From Micromonospora sp. WMMD1155 (GTDB taxonomy: Bacteria > Actinomycetota > Actinomycetes > Mycobacteriales > Micromonosporaceae): DNA of 64,000 bases. Position 1 is the stretch's first letter. Each line of letters starts with the position of its first letter. Made by a program: the position numbers and the translations under genes. The notes under the pieces are model-generated. The model searched no databases and was not told the DNA's origin. It saw only the letters and a list, made by a program, of their open reading frames with translations. Shown in pieces: positions 9,236 through 18,612 of this stretch. Where the stretch lies: assembly GCF_029581275.1 (NCBI RefSeq), contig NZ_CP120742.1, forward strand, positions 4,340,501 through 4,404,500, in the 5' to 3' direction.

Positions 9236-9317
9236 GCGCCCATCCTGCCCGCCGTGCCGCCGGTCCGCAGCGGATAGCGGGGCAGCGGGGGAGCCGCTTC
9301 GTGGCTAGGGTCGGCGG

Positions 9318-9836
9318 ATGGAGCAGACGATCGATCCGTCGCTCGGTCCGGTGCTCGCCCGCACCGGCGACGAGCGTGCCGTGCTGGAATCATTCCTCGA
9401 CTTACACCGTGGGGTGCTGCTGCGCAAGCTGCGCGGTCTGTCCGACGCCGACGCCGGCCGTCGGTTGGTGCCCTCGGCCACCACGCTCGCCGGGCTGGTC
9501 AAGCACCTGACCCTGGTCGAGCGGAACTGGTTCCCGACCCTGCTGGCGCCCGAGCCCGGCGACGTCTACCTGACCTCGGAAGAGGACGCGGTGGCCAGCT
9601 TCGTCCTCGGCGAGCAGGAGACCGTCGCCGCGCTCGTCGAGGCGTACGAGCGGGCCTGCGCCCGATCCCGGGCCGTCGCCGCGAGCTTCGACCTCGACCA
9701 CGTGGTGCCGCACCCGCAGCTCGGTCAGGTGTCGCTGCGCTGGATCCTGGTGCACATGATCGAGGAAACGGCCCGCCACGCGGGTCACGCCGACATCCTG
9801 CGCGAGCTGACCGACGGCGAGTGCGGCGCGATCTGA
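9318..9836 (+). CDS. DinB/DUF664 family protein
   Basis: Second DinB/DUF664 four-helix-bundle protein of the window, 172 residues. It carries TLAGLVKHLTLVERNWF near residue 56 and the family signature WILVHMIEETARHAGHAD near the C-terminus, with the expected metal-ligand histidines. A role as a mycothiol-dependent transferase is possible but unproven. It lacks the Pro-rich tail of the copy at 3482. The stop is followed closely by a tandem-repeat array and a palindromic element. Confidence 0.8.
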   Translation: MEQTIDPSLGPVLARTGDERAVLESFLDLHRGVLLRKLRGLSDADAGRRLVPSATTLAGLVKHLTLVERNWFPTLLAPEPGDVYLTSEEDAVASFVLGEQETVAALVEAYERACARSRAVAASFDLDHVVPHPQLGQVSLRWILVHMIEETARHAGHADILRELTDGECGAI

Positions 9837-9850
9837 CCCCCGGCCGTCGC

Positions 9851-9959
9851 GGGCCTCGCGTGGGCCTCGCGCGCCTCGCGTGGGCCTCGCGCGCCTCGCG
9901 CGCCTCGCGCGTCTCGGGCGCCTCGCGCGCCTCGCGTGGGCCTCGCGCGCCTCGCGTGG
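9851..9959. repeat. Short GC-rich tandem array (9- and 11-bp units)
   Basis: About eleven head-to-tail copies of GCCTCGCGC, interspersed with the 11-bp variant GCCTCGCGTGG and one degenerate unit (GTCTCGGGC). It lies in the 325-bp gap between the DinB gene and the SNF2 helicase gene and runs straight into the palindrome at 9964. Both strands give open frames, but these are pure repeat translations (Ala-Ser-Arg strings) and are not genes. Confidence 0.85.
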
Positions 9960-9963
9960 CCAA

Positions 9964-10038
9964 GATCAACACGAGTTCGCTGATGTCGGGGTGTCCGACC
10001 GACGTGGATACCGCGATATCGGCGAAGTCGTGTCGATC
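9964..10038. repeat. GATC-capped 75-bp intergenic palindrome (copy A)
   Basis: Imperfect inverted repeat with 33-bp arms (9964-9996 and 10006-10038) around a 9-base loop, with 27 of 33 positions pairing. Both ends are GATC. The arm core, TTCGCTGATGTCGGGGTGTCC, is shared in closely related form with the elements at 53456-53530 and 58826-58900, all exactly 75 bp from GATC to GATC. It stands between two genes on the same strand, unlike the other copies, which lie between converging genes. Confidence 0.8.
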
Positions 10039-10161
10039 ACGCAAGCGGGTCCGCCACGATGCCGGTGCGCGCCGTACGGCGAGCCGGTTCGGCGGTGGCT
10101 GCGGACGCAGGACCCGGCGGGCCGCCTATTCTGGGGCGCGGGCGGCGACGAGGGGGAGTAG

Positions 10162-13100
10162 GTGCTGGTCATCCACGGGCTGTGGTCGCCCGGCGACGGC
10201 TCGACCGGCAGCCTCGCCGTGTGGGCCGAGGACAGCACCGCCCCGATTCCCGCTCCGCGCTCGGGCCGACCAGCCCGGGACCGCCCACACCCGTTCGCCG
10301 CCGGGCACGTTGACCTGGCCGCCGTCCTCGCCGACGCCGCCGAGCCGACCCGGCCGGACACCGCGCTGCTCACCCTGCCCACCCGGGCGGGCGCGCCGAC
10401 CGACTCACCCGAACTGATCCGGGCCACCGTCGCACCCGCGACCCGCGGGCGGCTCACCCTCGCCGGGTGGCGCGTTCCCGTCCTGGTGTACGCCCCAGAC
10501 GACGCGCTGTCGCTGCTACGCGCCCTGGACGACCTCCCGGCGGTGCCCGGGGCAACCCTGCGTCACCTCGCCGAGCTGGCAGACTTCGCCGCCGACCTGG
10601 TGACCCGTGGCCGCGTCCTGCCCGGCGTCAGCGCGACGTCGGCGAGCCCTACCCCGGCGACCGTCTCGCCGCCGAGCACCACCGCGCCGCCTGTCCCGTC
10701 CGCGAGCATCCCGGCGGCAGGGGCTTCGTCGGGCGGTGCCGCGCAGGTGTCGGCGCGGGCGGTCTGGCGTCCGCTGCTGACCGGCACCGACGCCGCGTGG
10801 GCGCGATCGTTGGCGCTGGCCCTACCACCCGCCGCCCGGGCCGCCGTCGTGCGGCCCGACGTCGCCGCCGCCCCGCCGCACCCCGCCCCCGCTCTGCCCT
10901 CCACCCCGACCACCGCGAGCCCGGCTGCCACGGGCCCCGCCGCCGTCGACCTGCCCGGCGCTGCCAGGGTGGCCGGTGGTGCGGGCGGGCGTGAGCTGAC
11001 GGCGGCCGAGGTGGTAGCGGATGCGCTCGACGCGCTGACCGACGCCGCCGCGCGGGCCGCGCTGGCGACCACCACGCTGTCCCGGGGGCTGCGGCCGGGT
11101 GGTCCGGCACCGGCCTGGCTGGCGGCGCTCACCGGTCCGCAGCGAGATTTCACAGTCGACGCCACGGCGTTGGCCACCCTCCGCGACGAGCTGAACGTCT
11201 GGCAGCGGGACGCCGCCGGCGGCCCGGTGCGGGCCAGTTTCCGGCTGGTGGAGCCGGCTCCGGACGAGGTCACCGAGCCGATCCTGGCCACCCGCCCGGC
11301 ACCGGGAGACATCGTGCCGGCATCGGTCGAGTCCTCCGGCGCTGCGCGGTGGCGGTTGGAGTTCGGGTTGCAGGCGGCCGACGAGCCCGGCCTGCACGTC
11401 GACGCCGGCCAGGTCTGGCGGGCACCGCAGACCCTCGGCGGCCTGACCGGGCGTACGGGCAACCCGCAGGAGACACTGCTCGCCGAGTTGGGGCGGGCCA
11501 GTCGGCTCTGGCCGGACCTGGACGCGGCACTGCGTACCGCCGCTCCGGAGGTGATGCAGCTCGACGTCGAGGGGGCGCACCGGTTCCTCAGCGAGGGCGC
11601 ACCGGTGCTGCACGCGGCCGGGTTCGGGGTGCTGCTGCCGTCCTGGTGGCAGCGCCCGTCGGCGCGGCTCGGCGCCCGCCTGCGCGCCCGCAGCCGTACC
11701 GCGCCCGGCACGGTGAGTGGCGCCGACGCCGGTGTCGGCCTGGACGCCCTGGTGGACTACCGCTGGGAGATCGCCCTCGGCGACCAGCCGCTGTCCGCCG
11801 AGGAGTTGGCGGAGTTGGCCGAGCTGAAGACCCCGCTGGTGCGGTTGCGTGGCCGGTGGGTGGAGCTGGACCCGGGGCGGCTCGCCGCCGGTCTGCGCCT
11901 GCTCCGGTCCTCCGGTGAGTTGACGGTCGCCGACCTGCTCCGCCTCGGGCTGGCCGACGGCGAGGCCACCGGCGCGCTACCGGTGTTGGAGGTGACCGCC
12001 GACGGGGCGCTGGGTGACCTGCTCGCCGGTGCGGTCGAGCGGCGGCTCACCCCGCTGGAGCCGCCGCCGAGCTTCCAGGGGACGCTGCGGCCGTACCAGC
12101 AGCGGGGTTTGGCGTGGTTGGCGTTCCTGCGCTCGCTCGGGTTGGGCGGCGTGCTCGCCGACGACATGGGGTTGGGCAAGACGGTGCAGCTGCTCGCGTT
12201 GCTCGCCGGGGACCCACCGGACGCCGGGCCGACCCTGCTGGTCTGTCCGATGTCGCTGGTCGGCAACTGGCAGCGGGAGGCGGCCCGGTTCACGCCGACG
12301 CTGCGGGTGCACGTACACCATGGGGCGGAGCGGGCGCGGGGGGCGGAGTTCACCGCGGCCGCGCACGGCGCGGACCTGGTCCTCACCACCTACTCGGTGG
12401 CCGCCCGCGACGCCGCCGACTTGGCCGGCATCGACTGGCACCGGGTGGTCGTGGACGAGGCGCAGGCGATCAAGAACGCGTCGACCCGGCAGGCCGAGGC
12501 GGTCCGTGCGTTGCCCGCGCGGCAGCGGGTGGCGGTGACCGGTACGCCGGTGGAGAACCGGCTCGCCGACCTCTGGTCGATCATGCAGTTCGTCAACCCG
12601 GGCCTGCTCGGGCCGGCGGCGACGTTCCGTAAGAGGTTCGCCGAGCCGATCGAACGCAACGGCGACGCCGAGGCGGCCGAGCGGCTGCGCCGGATCACCG
12701 GCCCGTTCGTGTTGCGTCGACTCAAGACCGACTCGTCGATCATCTCGGACCTGCCGGAGAAGTTGGAGATGGAGGTGCTCTGCAACCTCACCGCCGAGCA
12801 GGCAGCGCTCTACCGGGTGGTGGTCGACGACATGCTCGCCCGGATCGAGAGCAGCGACGGCATCGAGCGACGCGGTCTGGTGCTGGCCACCATGACCCGG
12901 CTCAAGCAGGTCTGCAACCACCCGGCCCAGTTGCTGCGCGACGGTTCGGCGTTGGAGGGGCGCTCCGGCAAGCTGGCCCGGCTGACCGAGATCCTGGAGG
13001 AGGTGCTTGCGGCGGGGGAGAAGGCGCTGCTGTTCACCCAGTACGCCGAGTTCGGCGCGATGTTGCGCGGTCACCTGTCGGCTCGGTTCGGCCGGGAGGT

Positions 13101-13503
13101 GCTGTTCCTGCACGGCGGGCTCGGGAAGGCCGAGCGGGACGCCATGGTGCAGCGTTTCCAGTCGGCGGAGGGCCCGGCGCTGTTCGTCCTCTCCCTGAAG
13201 GCCGGCGGCACCGGCCTCACCTTGACCGCGGCCAACCACGTGGTGCACGTGGACCGGTGGTGGAACCCGGCGGTGGAGGACCAGGCCACCGACCGGGCGT
13301 TCCGGATCGGGCAGCGCCGTCGGGTGCAGGTCCGCAAGTTCGTCTGCGCGGGCACCGTGGAGGAGAAGGTCGCCGCGATGATCAACGACAAGCGCGCCCT
13401 CGCCGAGCGGGTCGTGGGCACCGGCGAGCAGTGGATCACCGAGCTGTCCACCGGCCAGTTGCGGGAGTTGTTCGCCCTGGAGGCCGGGGCGGTGGTGGAG
13501 TGA
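10162..13503 (+). CDS. SNF2-family DNA helicase/translocase
   Basis: ATP-driven double-stranded DNA translocase of 1113 residues. The first 600 or so residues are a poorly conserved Ala/Pro-rich region plus the bacterial SNF2-associated domain. The motor follows: Walker A DDMGLGKTVQ near 667, the DEAQ box VVDEAQAIKN near 765, TGTPVENRLADLW near 792, and the second RecA lobe with LFTQYAEFG, LHGG and the arginine-finger motif DRAFRIGQ. GTG at 10162 follows AGGGGGAG at 10151-10158. It overlaps the SWIM-finger gene, a pairing common in actinobacteria. The role is unproven: chromatin or repair, or removal of bound proteins. Confidence 0.9.
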   Translation: MLVIHGLWSPGDGSTGSLAVWAEDSTAPIPAPRSGRPARDRPHPFAAGHVDLAAVLADAAEPTRPDTALLTLPTRAGAPTDSPELIRATVAPATRGRLTLAGWRVPVLVYAPDDALSLLRALDDLPAVPGATLRHLAELADFAADLVTRGRVLPGVSATSASPTPATVSPPSTTAPPVPSASIPAAGASSGGAAQVSARAVWRPLLTGTDAAWARSLALALPPAARAAVVRPDVAAAPPHPAPALPSTPTTASPAATGPAAVDLPGAARVAGGAGGRELTAAEVVADALDALTDAAARAALATTTLSRGLRPGGPAPAWLAALTGPQRDFTVDATALATLRDELNVWQRDAAGGPVRASFRLVEPAPDEVTEPILATRPAPGDIVPASVESSGAARWRLEFGLQAADEPGLHVDAGQVWRAPQTLGGLTGRTGNPQETLLAELGRASRLWPDLDAALRTAAPEVMQLDVEGAHRFLSEGAPVLHAAGFGVLLPSWWQRPSARLGARLRARSRTAPGTVSGADAGVGLDALVDYRWEIALGDQPLSAEELAELAELKTPLVRLRGRWVELDPGRLAAGLRLLRSSGELTVADLLRLGLADGEATGALPVLEVTADGALGDLLAGAVERRLTPLEPPPSFQGTLRPYQQRGLAWLAFLRSLGLGGVLADDMGLGKTVQLLALLAGDPPDAGPTLLVCPMSLVGNWQREAARFTPTLRVHVHHGAERARGAEFTAAAHGADLVLTTYSVAARDAADLAGIDWHRVVVDEAQAIKNASTRQAEAVRALPARQRVAVTGTPVENRLADLWSIMQFVNPGLLGPAATFRKRFAEPIERNGDAEAAERLRRITGPFVLRRLKTDSSIISDLPEKLEMEVLCNLTAEQAALYRVVVDDMLARIESSDGIERRGLVLATMTRLKQVCNHPAQLLRDGSALEGRSGKLARLTEILEEVLAAGEKALLFTQYAEFGAMLRGHLSARFGREVLFLHGGLGKAERDAMVQRFQSAEGPALFVLSLKAGGTGLTLTAANHVVHVDRWWNPAVEDQATDRAFRIGQRRRVQVRKFVCAGTVEEKVAAMINDKRALAERVVGTGEQWITELSTGQLRELFALEAGAVVE

Positions 13504-14408
13504 GCGAGCCCGGCACCGACCGGTTCGCCGACTACGGGCGCCCCCGCCGCGTCGACGGGGGTCTGCGGGCGCGCAGCGCGCGGGGTGCCATCGGGCGCTC
13601 CTGGTGGTCCCGGCGTTTCCTGGAGGTGCTGGAGTCGTTCGCGCTGGGCACCCGGTTGACCCGAGGTCGTTCCTACGCACGTGCCGGCCAGGTGCTGACG
13701 CTCGACATCGCACCCGGCCGGGTCAGCGCCGTGGTGCAGGGCTCCCGCCCGAAGCCGTACCAGGTGTCCATCGCACTGCGGCCGTTCCCGGCCGCGCTCT
13801 GGTCCCGGATCGAGGAGGAGTTGGCCGGGCAGGCGTTCTTCAGCGCCCGACTGCTCGCCGGAGACCTCCCCGACGAGCTGGAGGAGTTGTTCGGCGCCGC
13901 CGGGGCGCCGCTGTTCCCGGCCGCTGTGGACGAGCTGACCCAACGCTGCAACTGCCCCGACTTCGCCGTCCCGTGCAAACACCTGGCGGCGACGTTCTAC
14001 CTGCTGGCCGAGGCGTTCGACGCGGACCCGTTCGAGTTGCTGCACTGGCGTGGTCGGTCCCGTGCGGAGCTGCTGGACGAGCTGCGCGCCCGGCGGGTGC
14101 AGGCCACCGGCGCCGTCGCGCTGCCCGAGGCGGTGGACCCACCGTCCGAATCGGACGGTGGCCCGTCGACCGTGGCGCCGGTCGGCGCGGCCCGCGCGCT
14201 CGTCGGACTGTCGACGACTCCGCTACCGGAGGCGGTGGACCGGTTCTGGCTGCCGCCGGTGCCGTTGCCGGACCAGCCGCCTCGACTGGTGACCGCCCCC
14301 GACCTGCTGCTCCGCCAGCTCGGCGCGCCGGCACCCGCCATCGGGGGCCCCGGAATGCTCGAACGGTTGCGCCGCGCGTACCGGGCGTTCGGCCCGGACG
14401 GCAGGTGA
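13500..14408 (+). CDS. SWIM zinc-finger protein
   Basis: Protein of 302 residues with the SWIM zinc finger CNCPDFAVPCKH (C-x-C...C-x-H) at about 150-161, a module that binds DNA or proteins. An N-terminal region begins DRFADYGRPRRVDGGL with conserved Arg/Trp residues (IGRSWWSRRFLE), and the C-terminal third is Pro-rich. The GTG start overlaps the SNF2 stop as GTGA, so the pair is translationally coupled and probably acts together. The finger may help direct the helicase to its target; this is inferred from the pairing. Confidence 0.85.
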   Translation: MSEPGTDRFADYGRPRRVDGGLRARSARGAIGRSWWSRRFLEVLESFALGTRLTRGRSYARAGQVLTLDIAPGRVSAVVQGSRPKPYQVSIALRPFPAALWSRIEEELAGQAFFSARLLAGDLPDELEELFGAAGAPLFPAAVDELTQRCNCPDFAVPCKHLAATFYLLAEAFDADPFELLHWRGRSRAELLDELRARRVQATGAVALPEAVDPPSESDGGPSTVAPVGAARALVGLSTTPLPEAVDRFWLPPVPLPDQPPRLVTAPDLLLRQLGAPAPAIGGPGMLERLRRAYRAFGPDGR

Positions 14409-14412
14409 GCCG

Positions 14413-14670
14413 TCACGTCCAGCGGCGGCGGAACCGCCACATGATGGCCGCGTTCGCCACCAGCACCACCGCGCAGATCGCACCGGTCAGCCGACCGGCG
14501 AACACGGCTATCGCCGGCAGCGACGCCCACAGCACGATGGTCAACAACATCAGGTAGCGGCCCCTGCGGGCCCGGACCCGGTGGTCCAGCCGCTTGAAGA
14601 ATGCCGGGTCGCTCTCCCGGAGCTGACGGGTGATCTGGTCGAACCTGCGCTGATCCTCTTTGCTGAGCAT
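14413..14670 (-). CDS. DUF3040 small membrane protein
   Basis: Protein of 85 residues of the actinobacterial DUF3040 type. The N-terminal half is a charged cytosolic helix (LSKEDQRRFDQITRQLRES), followed by two hydrophobic segments at about 40-58 and 60-77 and the basic end RFRRRWT. Function is unknown; the family is widespread in actinomycetes. It converges on the SWIM-finger gene with a four-base gap. Confidence 0.75.
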   Translation of the reverse strand: MLSKEDQRRFDQITRQLRESDPAFFKRLDHRVRARRGRYLMLLTIVLWASLPAIAVFAGRLTGAICAVVLVANAAIMWRFRRRWT

Positions 14671-15136
14671 GGCGCTGCCTTCCCCTCACGCGTTCAGCGG
14701 TTCGGCGGCATACCCGCTGTGGTGCCGGCTCACGCTCGCCTGCTGCAGCTACTTTTCCTCCTCGCGAGGCCCGGTGACGTCGAGCGCGCAGACCATCGTG
14801 AGGTCACCTCATGTCCGGCTTACCTGAACCTTAAGTTTGTCTGTGGTCGTGAACGACGCGGAAAGTGGCGCGTACGGCGGTGTGGTCCGGTCCGTACCCG
14901 GCCGCCGCACGTCCGCCCTGCTGAGAAGGTCTGCGCCCGTCCCCGCCCCGCCGACCGGCGCAGAAGCCGCACTGAACGCTGTCTTAAGTGCCCTCGGGAG
15001 GGTGTTCGGCCCACCTTGAAGGGCCCCGGGGGCTTGGTTACCTTGCCGTAGCAACTCCCCTCAGGCAACAGTCGCCGCACCTGCCGCACCTGCCCGGTCG
15101 CAGCTTCCGGCGCTCATCAGAAATCGGGATTGGTAC
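14671..15136. other. 466-bp gap upstream of the DUF1800 operon, no gene seen
   Basis: I find no convincing coding sequence here: short frames on both strands have unlike codon use and no ribosome site. The left end should hold the DUF3040 promoter and the right end holds the candidate operon promoter at 15016-15044. An AT-richer patch (CTGAACCTTAAGTTTGTC, about 14824-14841) stands out from the surrounding GC-rich sequence and may be a regulator or promoter site. Confidence 0.5.
15016..15044 (+). promoter_or_regulatory. Candidate promoter of the DUF1800-ApbE operon
   Basis: TTGAAG at 15016-15021 and TACCTT at 15039-15044 are separated by exactly 17 bases, a sigma-70-like layout. It would give a leader of about 85 nt before the ATG at 15137. 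Both hexamers are imperfect, so this is a candidate only. Confidence 0.4.
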
Positions 15137-17221
15137 ATGGCCGACCAGAATGTGCCACCACGTCAACCGCGGGACGACCGCGGTTGGGACGGACGCCAGC
15201 ACCACAACGCGGACGGCTACGGCGACCCCAACGCGTCCGCGCCCTACGGGTACGACTCGCCCCACCCCTACCAGGGCGGCTACCCCGCACCGGCCGACCC
15301 CCGTGAGCAGTACGGCGAGGGTTACGCGTACGCCGGGCAGCCCGCCCCGCGCGGGCCGCAGTGGGTCGGCCCGGAAGGGCTCGGTCACCAGGTAGCGGCG
15401 CGGCCCGGCACCGGACTGCCCACTCTGGACGACGACGAGTCGGGCCCCAGGGTCGGCCGGCGCAAGGCGATGGTGGCCCTCGGCGGCACCGCCGCCGTCG
15501 TCGCCGGTGGCGCGGCGCTCGCCATGACCCCGCAGCTCCGCGGCATCTTCGGTGACGAGGTGGCCGGTGACGCCACCGGCAGCACGGTCACCGACGGCAC
15601 CGCCGCACGGCCCAGTGGCCAGCAGCCCAGCACGGTGCGTACCTACACCGAGCAGAACGAGAGCTACATGGGCTCCCGGGCCGGTGAGGCGCTGAAGAAG
15701 AACGCGCCGGCCGGTGGACGGATCCTCTCCGGCCCGGCCGCCGCCGCCGCGGCGACCGAGGTGACGGTGAAGACGGTGCTGGCCAAGGACCCGATCCTGC
15801 ACCTGGCCCGCCGGGCCACCTTCGGGCCCACCCCCGAGGTCGTCGCCGACATCAAGAAGCAGGGCATCGACGCCTGGGTCCGCGCCCAGTTGGACCCGGA
15901 CAAGATCGCGCCGAGCAAGGCCGAGCTGAAGCTCGCCGAGCTGCCCACCCAGAAGCTCAGCGTGCAGCAGTTGCGGACCCAGCGGGACCAGCTCAACGAG
16001 CAGGGCGCCCAGCCGGAGCGGGAGATGGTCGACGCGACCATCGCCCGGCAGATCTGGTCGAAGCGCCAACTCTTCGAGGTGATGGTCGACTTCTGGAACG
16101 ACTTCCTGCACGTGGCGGCCGACTTCGACGGTGGCGAGGTCTACCGCAACTCGTTCGACCAGGACGTCGTGCGTAAGCACGCGCTGGGCAGCTACCCGGA
16201 GATGCTGATCGCGGCGAACAAGCACCCCGCGCTGCTGATCTACCTGAACCAGAAGGACTCCCGCAAGGACGCGATCAACGAGAACCTCGCCCGGGAGAAC
16301 CTCGAGCTGTACTCGGTCGGCGTCGACGGCGGCTACAAGGAGCCGGACGTCCGCCAGGCCGCCATGCTGCAGACCGGCCGTGGCATCGACAAGGACGGCA
16401 AGTACGTCTTCAGGCCCGAGCAGCACTACGTCGGCAAGGTGAAGATCCTCGGCTTCACCCACGCGAACAACTCGTCGGACCCGAAGAAGGCCGACGCGGC
16501 GATCGACGCGTACATCACCTACATCGCGCTGCACCCGTCGACGGCCAAGTACGTGGCGCAGAGCCTGGCGACCCGGTTCGTCTCGGACACTCCGCCGAAG
16601 TCCCTGGTGGACCGGCTGGCCAAGGTCTACACCTCCAACAACGGCCTGATCAAGCCGGTGCTGATGGCGATGTTCTGCTCCACCGAGTTCTGGGCCGCCG
16701 TGGGCCAGAAGGTGCGCCGCCCGATGGAGTACCTGGTCGCCACGTACCGCACCCTGGGCGTCTCGCCGGAGGCGTCGCCGAAGCACAACAACGGCGACAA
16801 CAAGCGCACCCCGTACGCGCGGGGCCTGCGGCAGATCCACGACAAGCTGCGCGAGTTGGGCCAGTTCCCGATGGGACACCCCACCCCGGACGGCTACCCG
16901 GACGTCTACGTCGCCTGGACGTCGGCCGGCACCATGGTCAACGGCTGGAACGAGGCGGGCGAGATCCTCGCCGGCTACCGCACCACCTTCACGTACACGG
17001 CGCCGGAGAAGCTGGTCGCCAAGCCGCCGGCCACCGCCGGGGCGTACGTGGACGCGCTCTCGATGCGCCTGGTGGGCCAGAAGCTGAGCACCCGGGAGAA
17101 GAACCTGATCCTCGGTGTCGCCGGCGTCGCGGCCACCGCCAAGGTCGACGCCACGTTCAACGGGGCCATCACCGCCGTCGCGCGGGCGATCCTCGCTTCC
17201 CCCCAGCACCACCTCCGGTGA
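15137..17221 (+). CDS. DUF1800 domain protein with twin-arginine-like signal
   Basis: Protein of 694 residues. A Pro/Gly/Tyr-rich N-terminal tail (about 1-105) precedes GRRKAMVALGGTAAVVAGG, a twin-arginine-like signal or anchor, so the bulk is probably outside the membrane. The DUF1800 domain covers roughly residues 210-690: HLARRATFGPTPEVV, then LFEVMVDFWNDFLHV, and ENLARENLELYSVGVDGGY. The family has no firmly assigned activity. DUF1800 and DUF1501 genes are commonly found side by side in bacteria, as here. It is first gene of a five-gene operon that also encodes a transmembrane flavin electron-transfer set. Confidence 0.85.
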   Translation: MADQNVPPRQPRDDRGWDGRQHHNADGYGDPNASAPYGYDSPHPYQGGYPAPADPREQYGEGYAYAGQPAPRGPQWVGPEGLGHQVAARPGTGLPTLDDDESGPRVGRRKAMVALGGTAAVVAGGAALAMTPQLRGIFGDEVAGDATGSTVTDGTAARPSGQQPSTVRTYTEQNESYMGSRAGEALKKNAPAGGRILSGPAAAAAATEVTVKTVLAKDPILHLARRATFGPTPEVVADIKKQGIDAWVRAQLDPDKIAPSKAELKLAELPTQKLSVQQLRTQRDQLNEQGAQPEREMVDATIARQIWSKRQLFEVMVDFWNDFLHVAADFDGGEVYRNSFDQDVVRKHALGSYPEMLIAANKHPALLIYLNQKDSRKDAINENLARENLELYSVGVDGGYKEPDVRQAAMLQTGRGIDKDGKYVFRPEQHYVGKVKILGFTHANNSSDPKKADAAIDAYITYIALHPSTAKYVAQSLATRFVSDTPPKSLVDRLAKVYTSNNGLIKPVLMAMFCSTEFWAAVGQKVRRPMEYLVATYRTLGVSPEASPKHNNGDNKRTPYARGLRQIHDKLRELGQFPMGHPTPDGYPDVYVAWTSAGTMVNGWNEAGEILAGYRTTFTYTAPEKLVAKPPATAGAYVDALSMRLVGQKLSTREKNLILGVAGVAATAKVDATFNGAITAVARAILASPQHHLR

Positions 17222-17229
17222 GGCACCCG

Positions 17230-18612
17230 ATGGAGAAGACTGTGTACAACTCTTTCCCCCTGCACCCCGAATGCCCCGACGTGCGGCGGCTGGCCGACAA
17301 CCCGGCCGAGGCGATGCTGCGCGCGGAGGCGGACATCGTCGCCGCCGAGAACGCCGCCGAGCTGGACCGCTACCGCACTCTCGAGAACCTGGAGGAGGCC
17401 CAGCAGGACGGTCGCGGCGTCACCCGGCGGACCTTCGTCGCGGGTGCCGCGGCCACCGCCACCGCCCTGGCCACGGCCCAGTTCGTCACCACGTCGGCGT
17501 CGTTCGCGGCGACCAAGACCGGCACCCTGATCCACGTCTTCCTCTACGGCGGGCTGGACGGGCTGAGCCTGGTCGCACCGGACAACGACCCGGTGCTCAG
17601 CAAGGCCCGCCCCGACCTGCTGCTCGGCAACGACTCGTTGGCCCTGGGCCGCGGGTTCAAGCTGACCAGCGCGTTCAAGCCGCTGGAGAAGTGGCTCACC
17701 GCCGGCCAGCTCGGCTTCATCCCGGGCGTCTCGGACGAGCGGCTGTCGCGCAGCCACTTCCAGGCCGCGGACGCCTGCAACCTGGGCGGACTGCCCAACG
17801 AGACCGGTGGTCGGGGCTGGCTGGACGGTCTGGTCGACAACCTGGGCAAGGGCACCGCGTTCCGCAGCGTCGGCATCGGCAGCACGCTGCCCCGCTCGCT
17901 GGTCGGCAACAACGGCGCGTTGTCGCTGAACAGCGTCGGATCGTTGCGGCTCAACGGCGACGAGAAGTACCGGGCGGCCACCGAGAAGGCCATCAAGGGG
18001 CTCTTCACCGGGATCAACCACCCGGTCGAGGAGGCCGTGCAGGAGGGCATGGGCGCGCTGGCCACCGCCCAGAAGCTCGCCGCCAAGCCGTACGAGCCGG
18101 TCGAGGGCGTCACGTACGAGGGCGTCGGGAACGCGTTCAAGCAGCTCGCCCAGCTGATCAAGGGTGGCGCCAACGTCCGGGTCGCCACGGTCGGCATGGG
18201 TGGCTACGACACCCACGAGAACCAGGGCACCAGTGCGGGTGGCCAACTGCACCGCCGGTTGAACGAACTGGCCAAGGCCATGGCGGCCTTCTTCACCGAC
18301 CTCGGTCCGCAGGCCGCCGACGTGACGATCATGGTGTCCAGCGAGTTCGGCCGCCGGGTCGGCTCCAACACCGGCGGCACCGACCACGGGCACGGTGGCG
18401 TGGTCACGGTGCTCTCCGGCAAGAAGCTGGCCGGCTCCCTGCTGGGCACCTGGAACGGGCTGGACAAGCTGGACTCCGGTGACGTGCCGGAGTACAACAA
18501 CATGTTCAACGTCTACGGCGCGGTGGCACAGGGCCGGTTCGGGCTCACCAACGCCGAGGTCCAGAAGGTCTTCCCCCGCCAGAAGTACGCCCCGATGAAG
18601 CTGTACGCGTGA
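17230..18612 (+). CDS. DUF1501 domain protein with internal twin-arginine motif
   Basis: Protein of about 460 residues of the DUF1501 family, related to the alkaline phosphatase/sulfatase fold; activity not established. A twin-arginine motif VTRRTFVAGAAATATALA starts near residue 64, after a long N-terminal region, suggesting folded export. The core starts LIHVFLYGGLDGLSLV; later VATVGMGGYDTHENQG and STDHGHGG-like TDHGHGGVV supply the metal-type His/Asp residues. ATG at 17230 is preferred because GGTGAGG lies six bases ahead. A GTG at 17218 overlapping the DUF1800 stop is the alternative and would add four residues. Confidence 0.85.
   Translation: MEKTVYNSFPLHPECPDVRRLADNPAEAMLRAEADIVAAENAAELDRYRTLENLEEAQQDGRGVTRRTFVAGAAATATALATAQFVTTSASFAATKTGTLIHVFLYGGLDGLSLVAPDNDPVLSKARPDLLLGNDSLALGRGFKLTSAFKPLEKWLTAGQLGFIPGVSDERLSRSHFQAADACNLGGLPNETGGRGWLDGLVDNLGKGTAFRSVGIGSTLPRSLVGNNGALSLNSVGSLRLNGDEKYRAATEKAIKGLFTGINHPVEEAVQEGMGALATAQKLAAKPYEPVEGVTYEGVGNAFKQLAQLIKGGANVRVATVGMGGYDTHENQGTSAGGQLHRRLNELAKAMAAFFTDLGPQAADVTIMVSSEFGRRVGSNTGGTDHGHGGVVTVLSGKKLAGSLLGTWNGLDKLDSGDVPEYNNMFNVYGAVAQGRFGLTNAEVQKVFPRQKYAPMKLYA

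Noticed and set aside
9821..10417. Ala/Ser/Arg-rich frames over the 9-bp array
   Set aside because: Pure repeat translation with no start context; the region is intergenic.
15038..17212. Long open frame of 724 codons on the minus strand
   Set aside because: Antisense to the DUF1800 gene; composition is the mirror of GC-rich codon bias, with no domain and no ribosome site.
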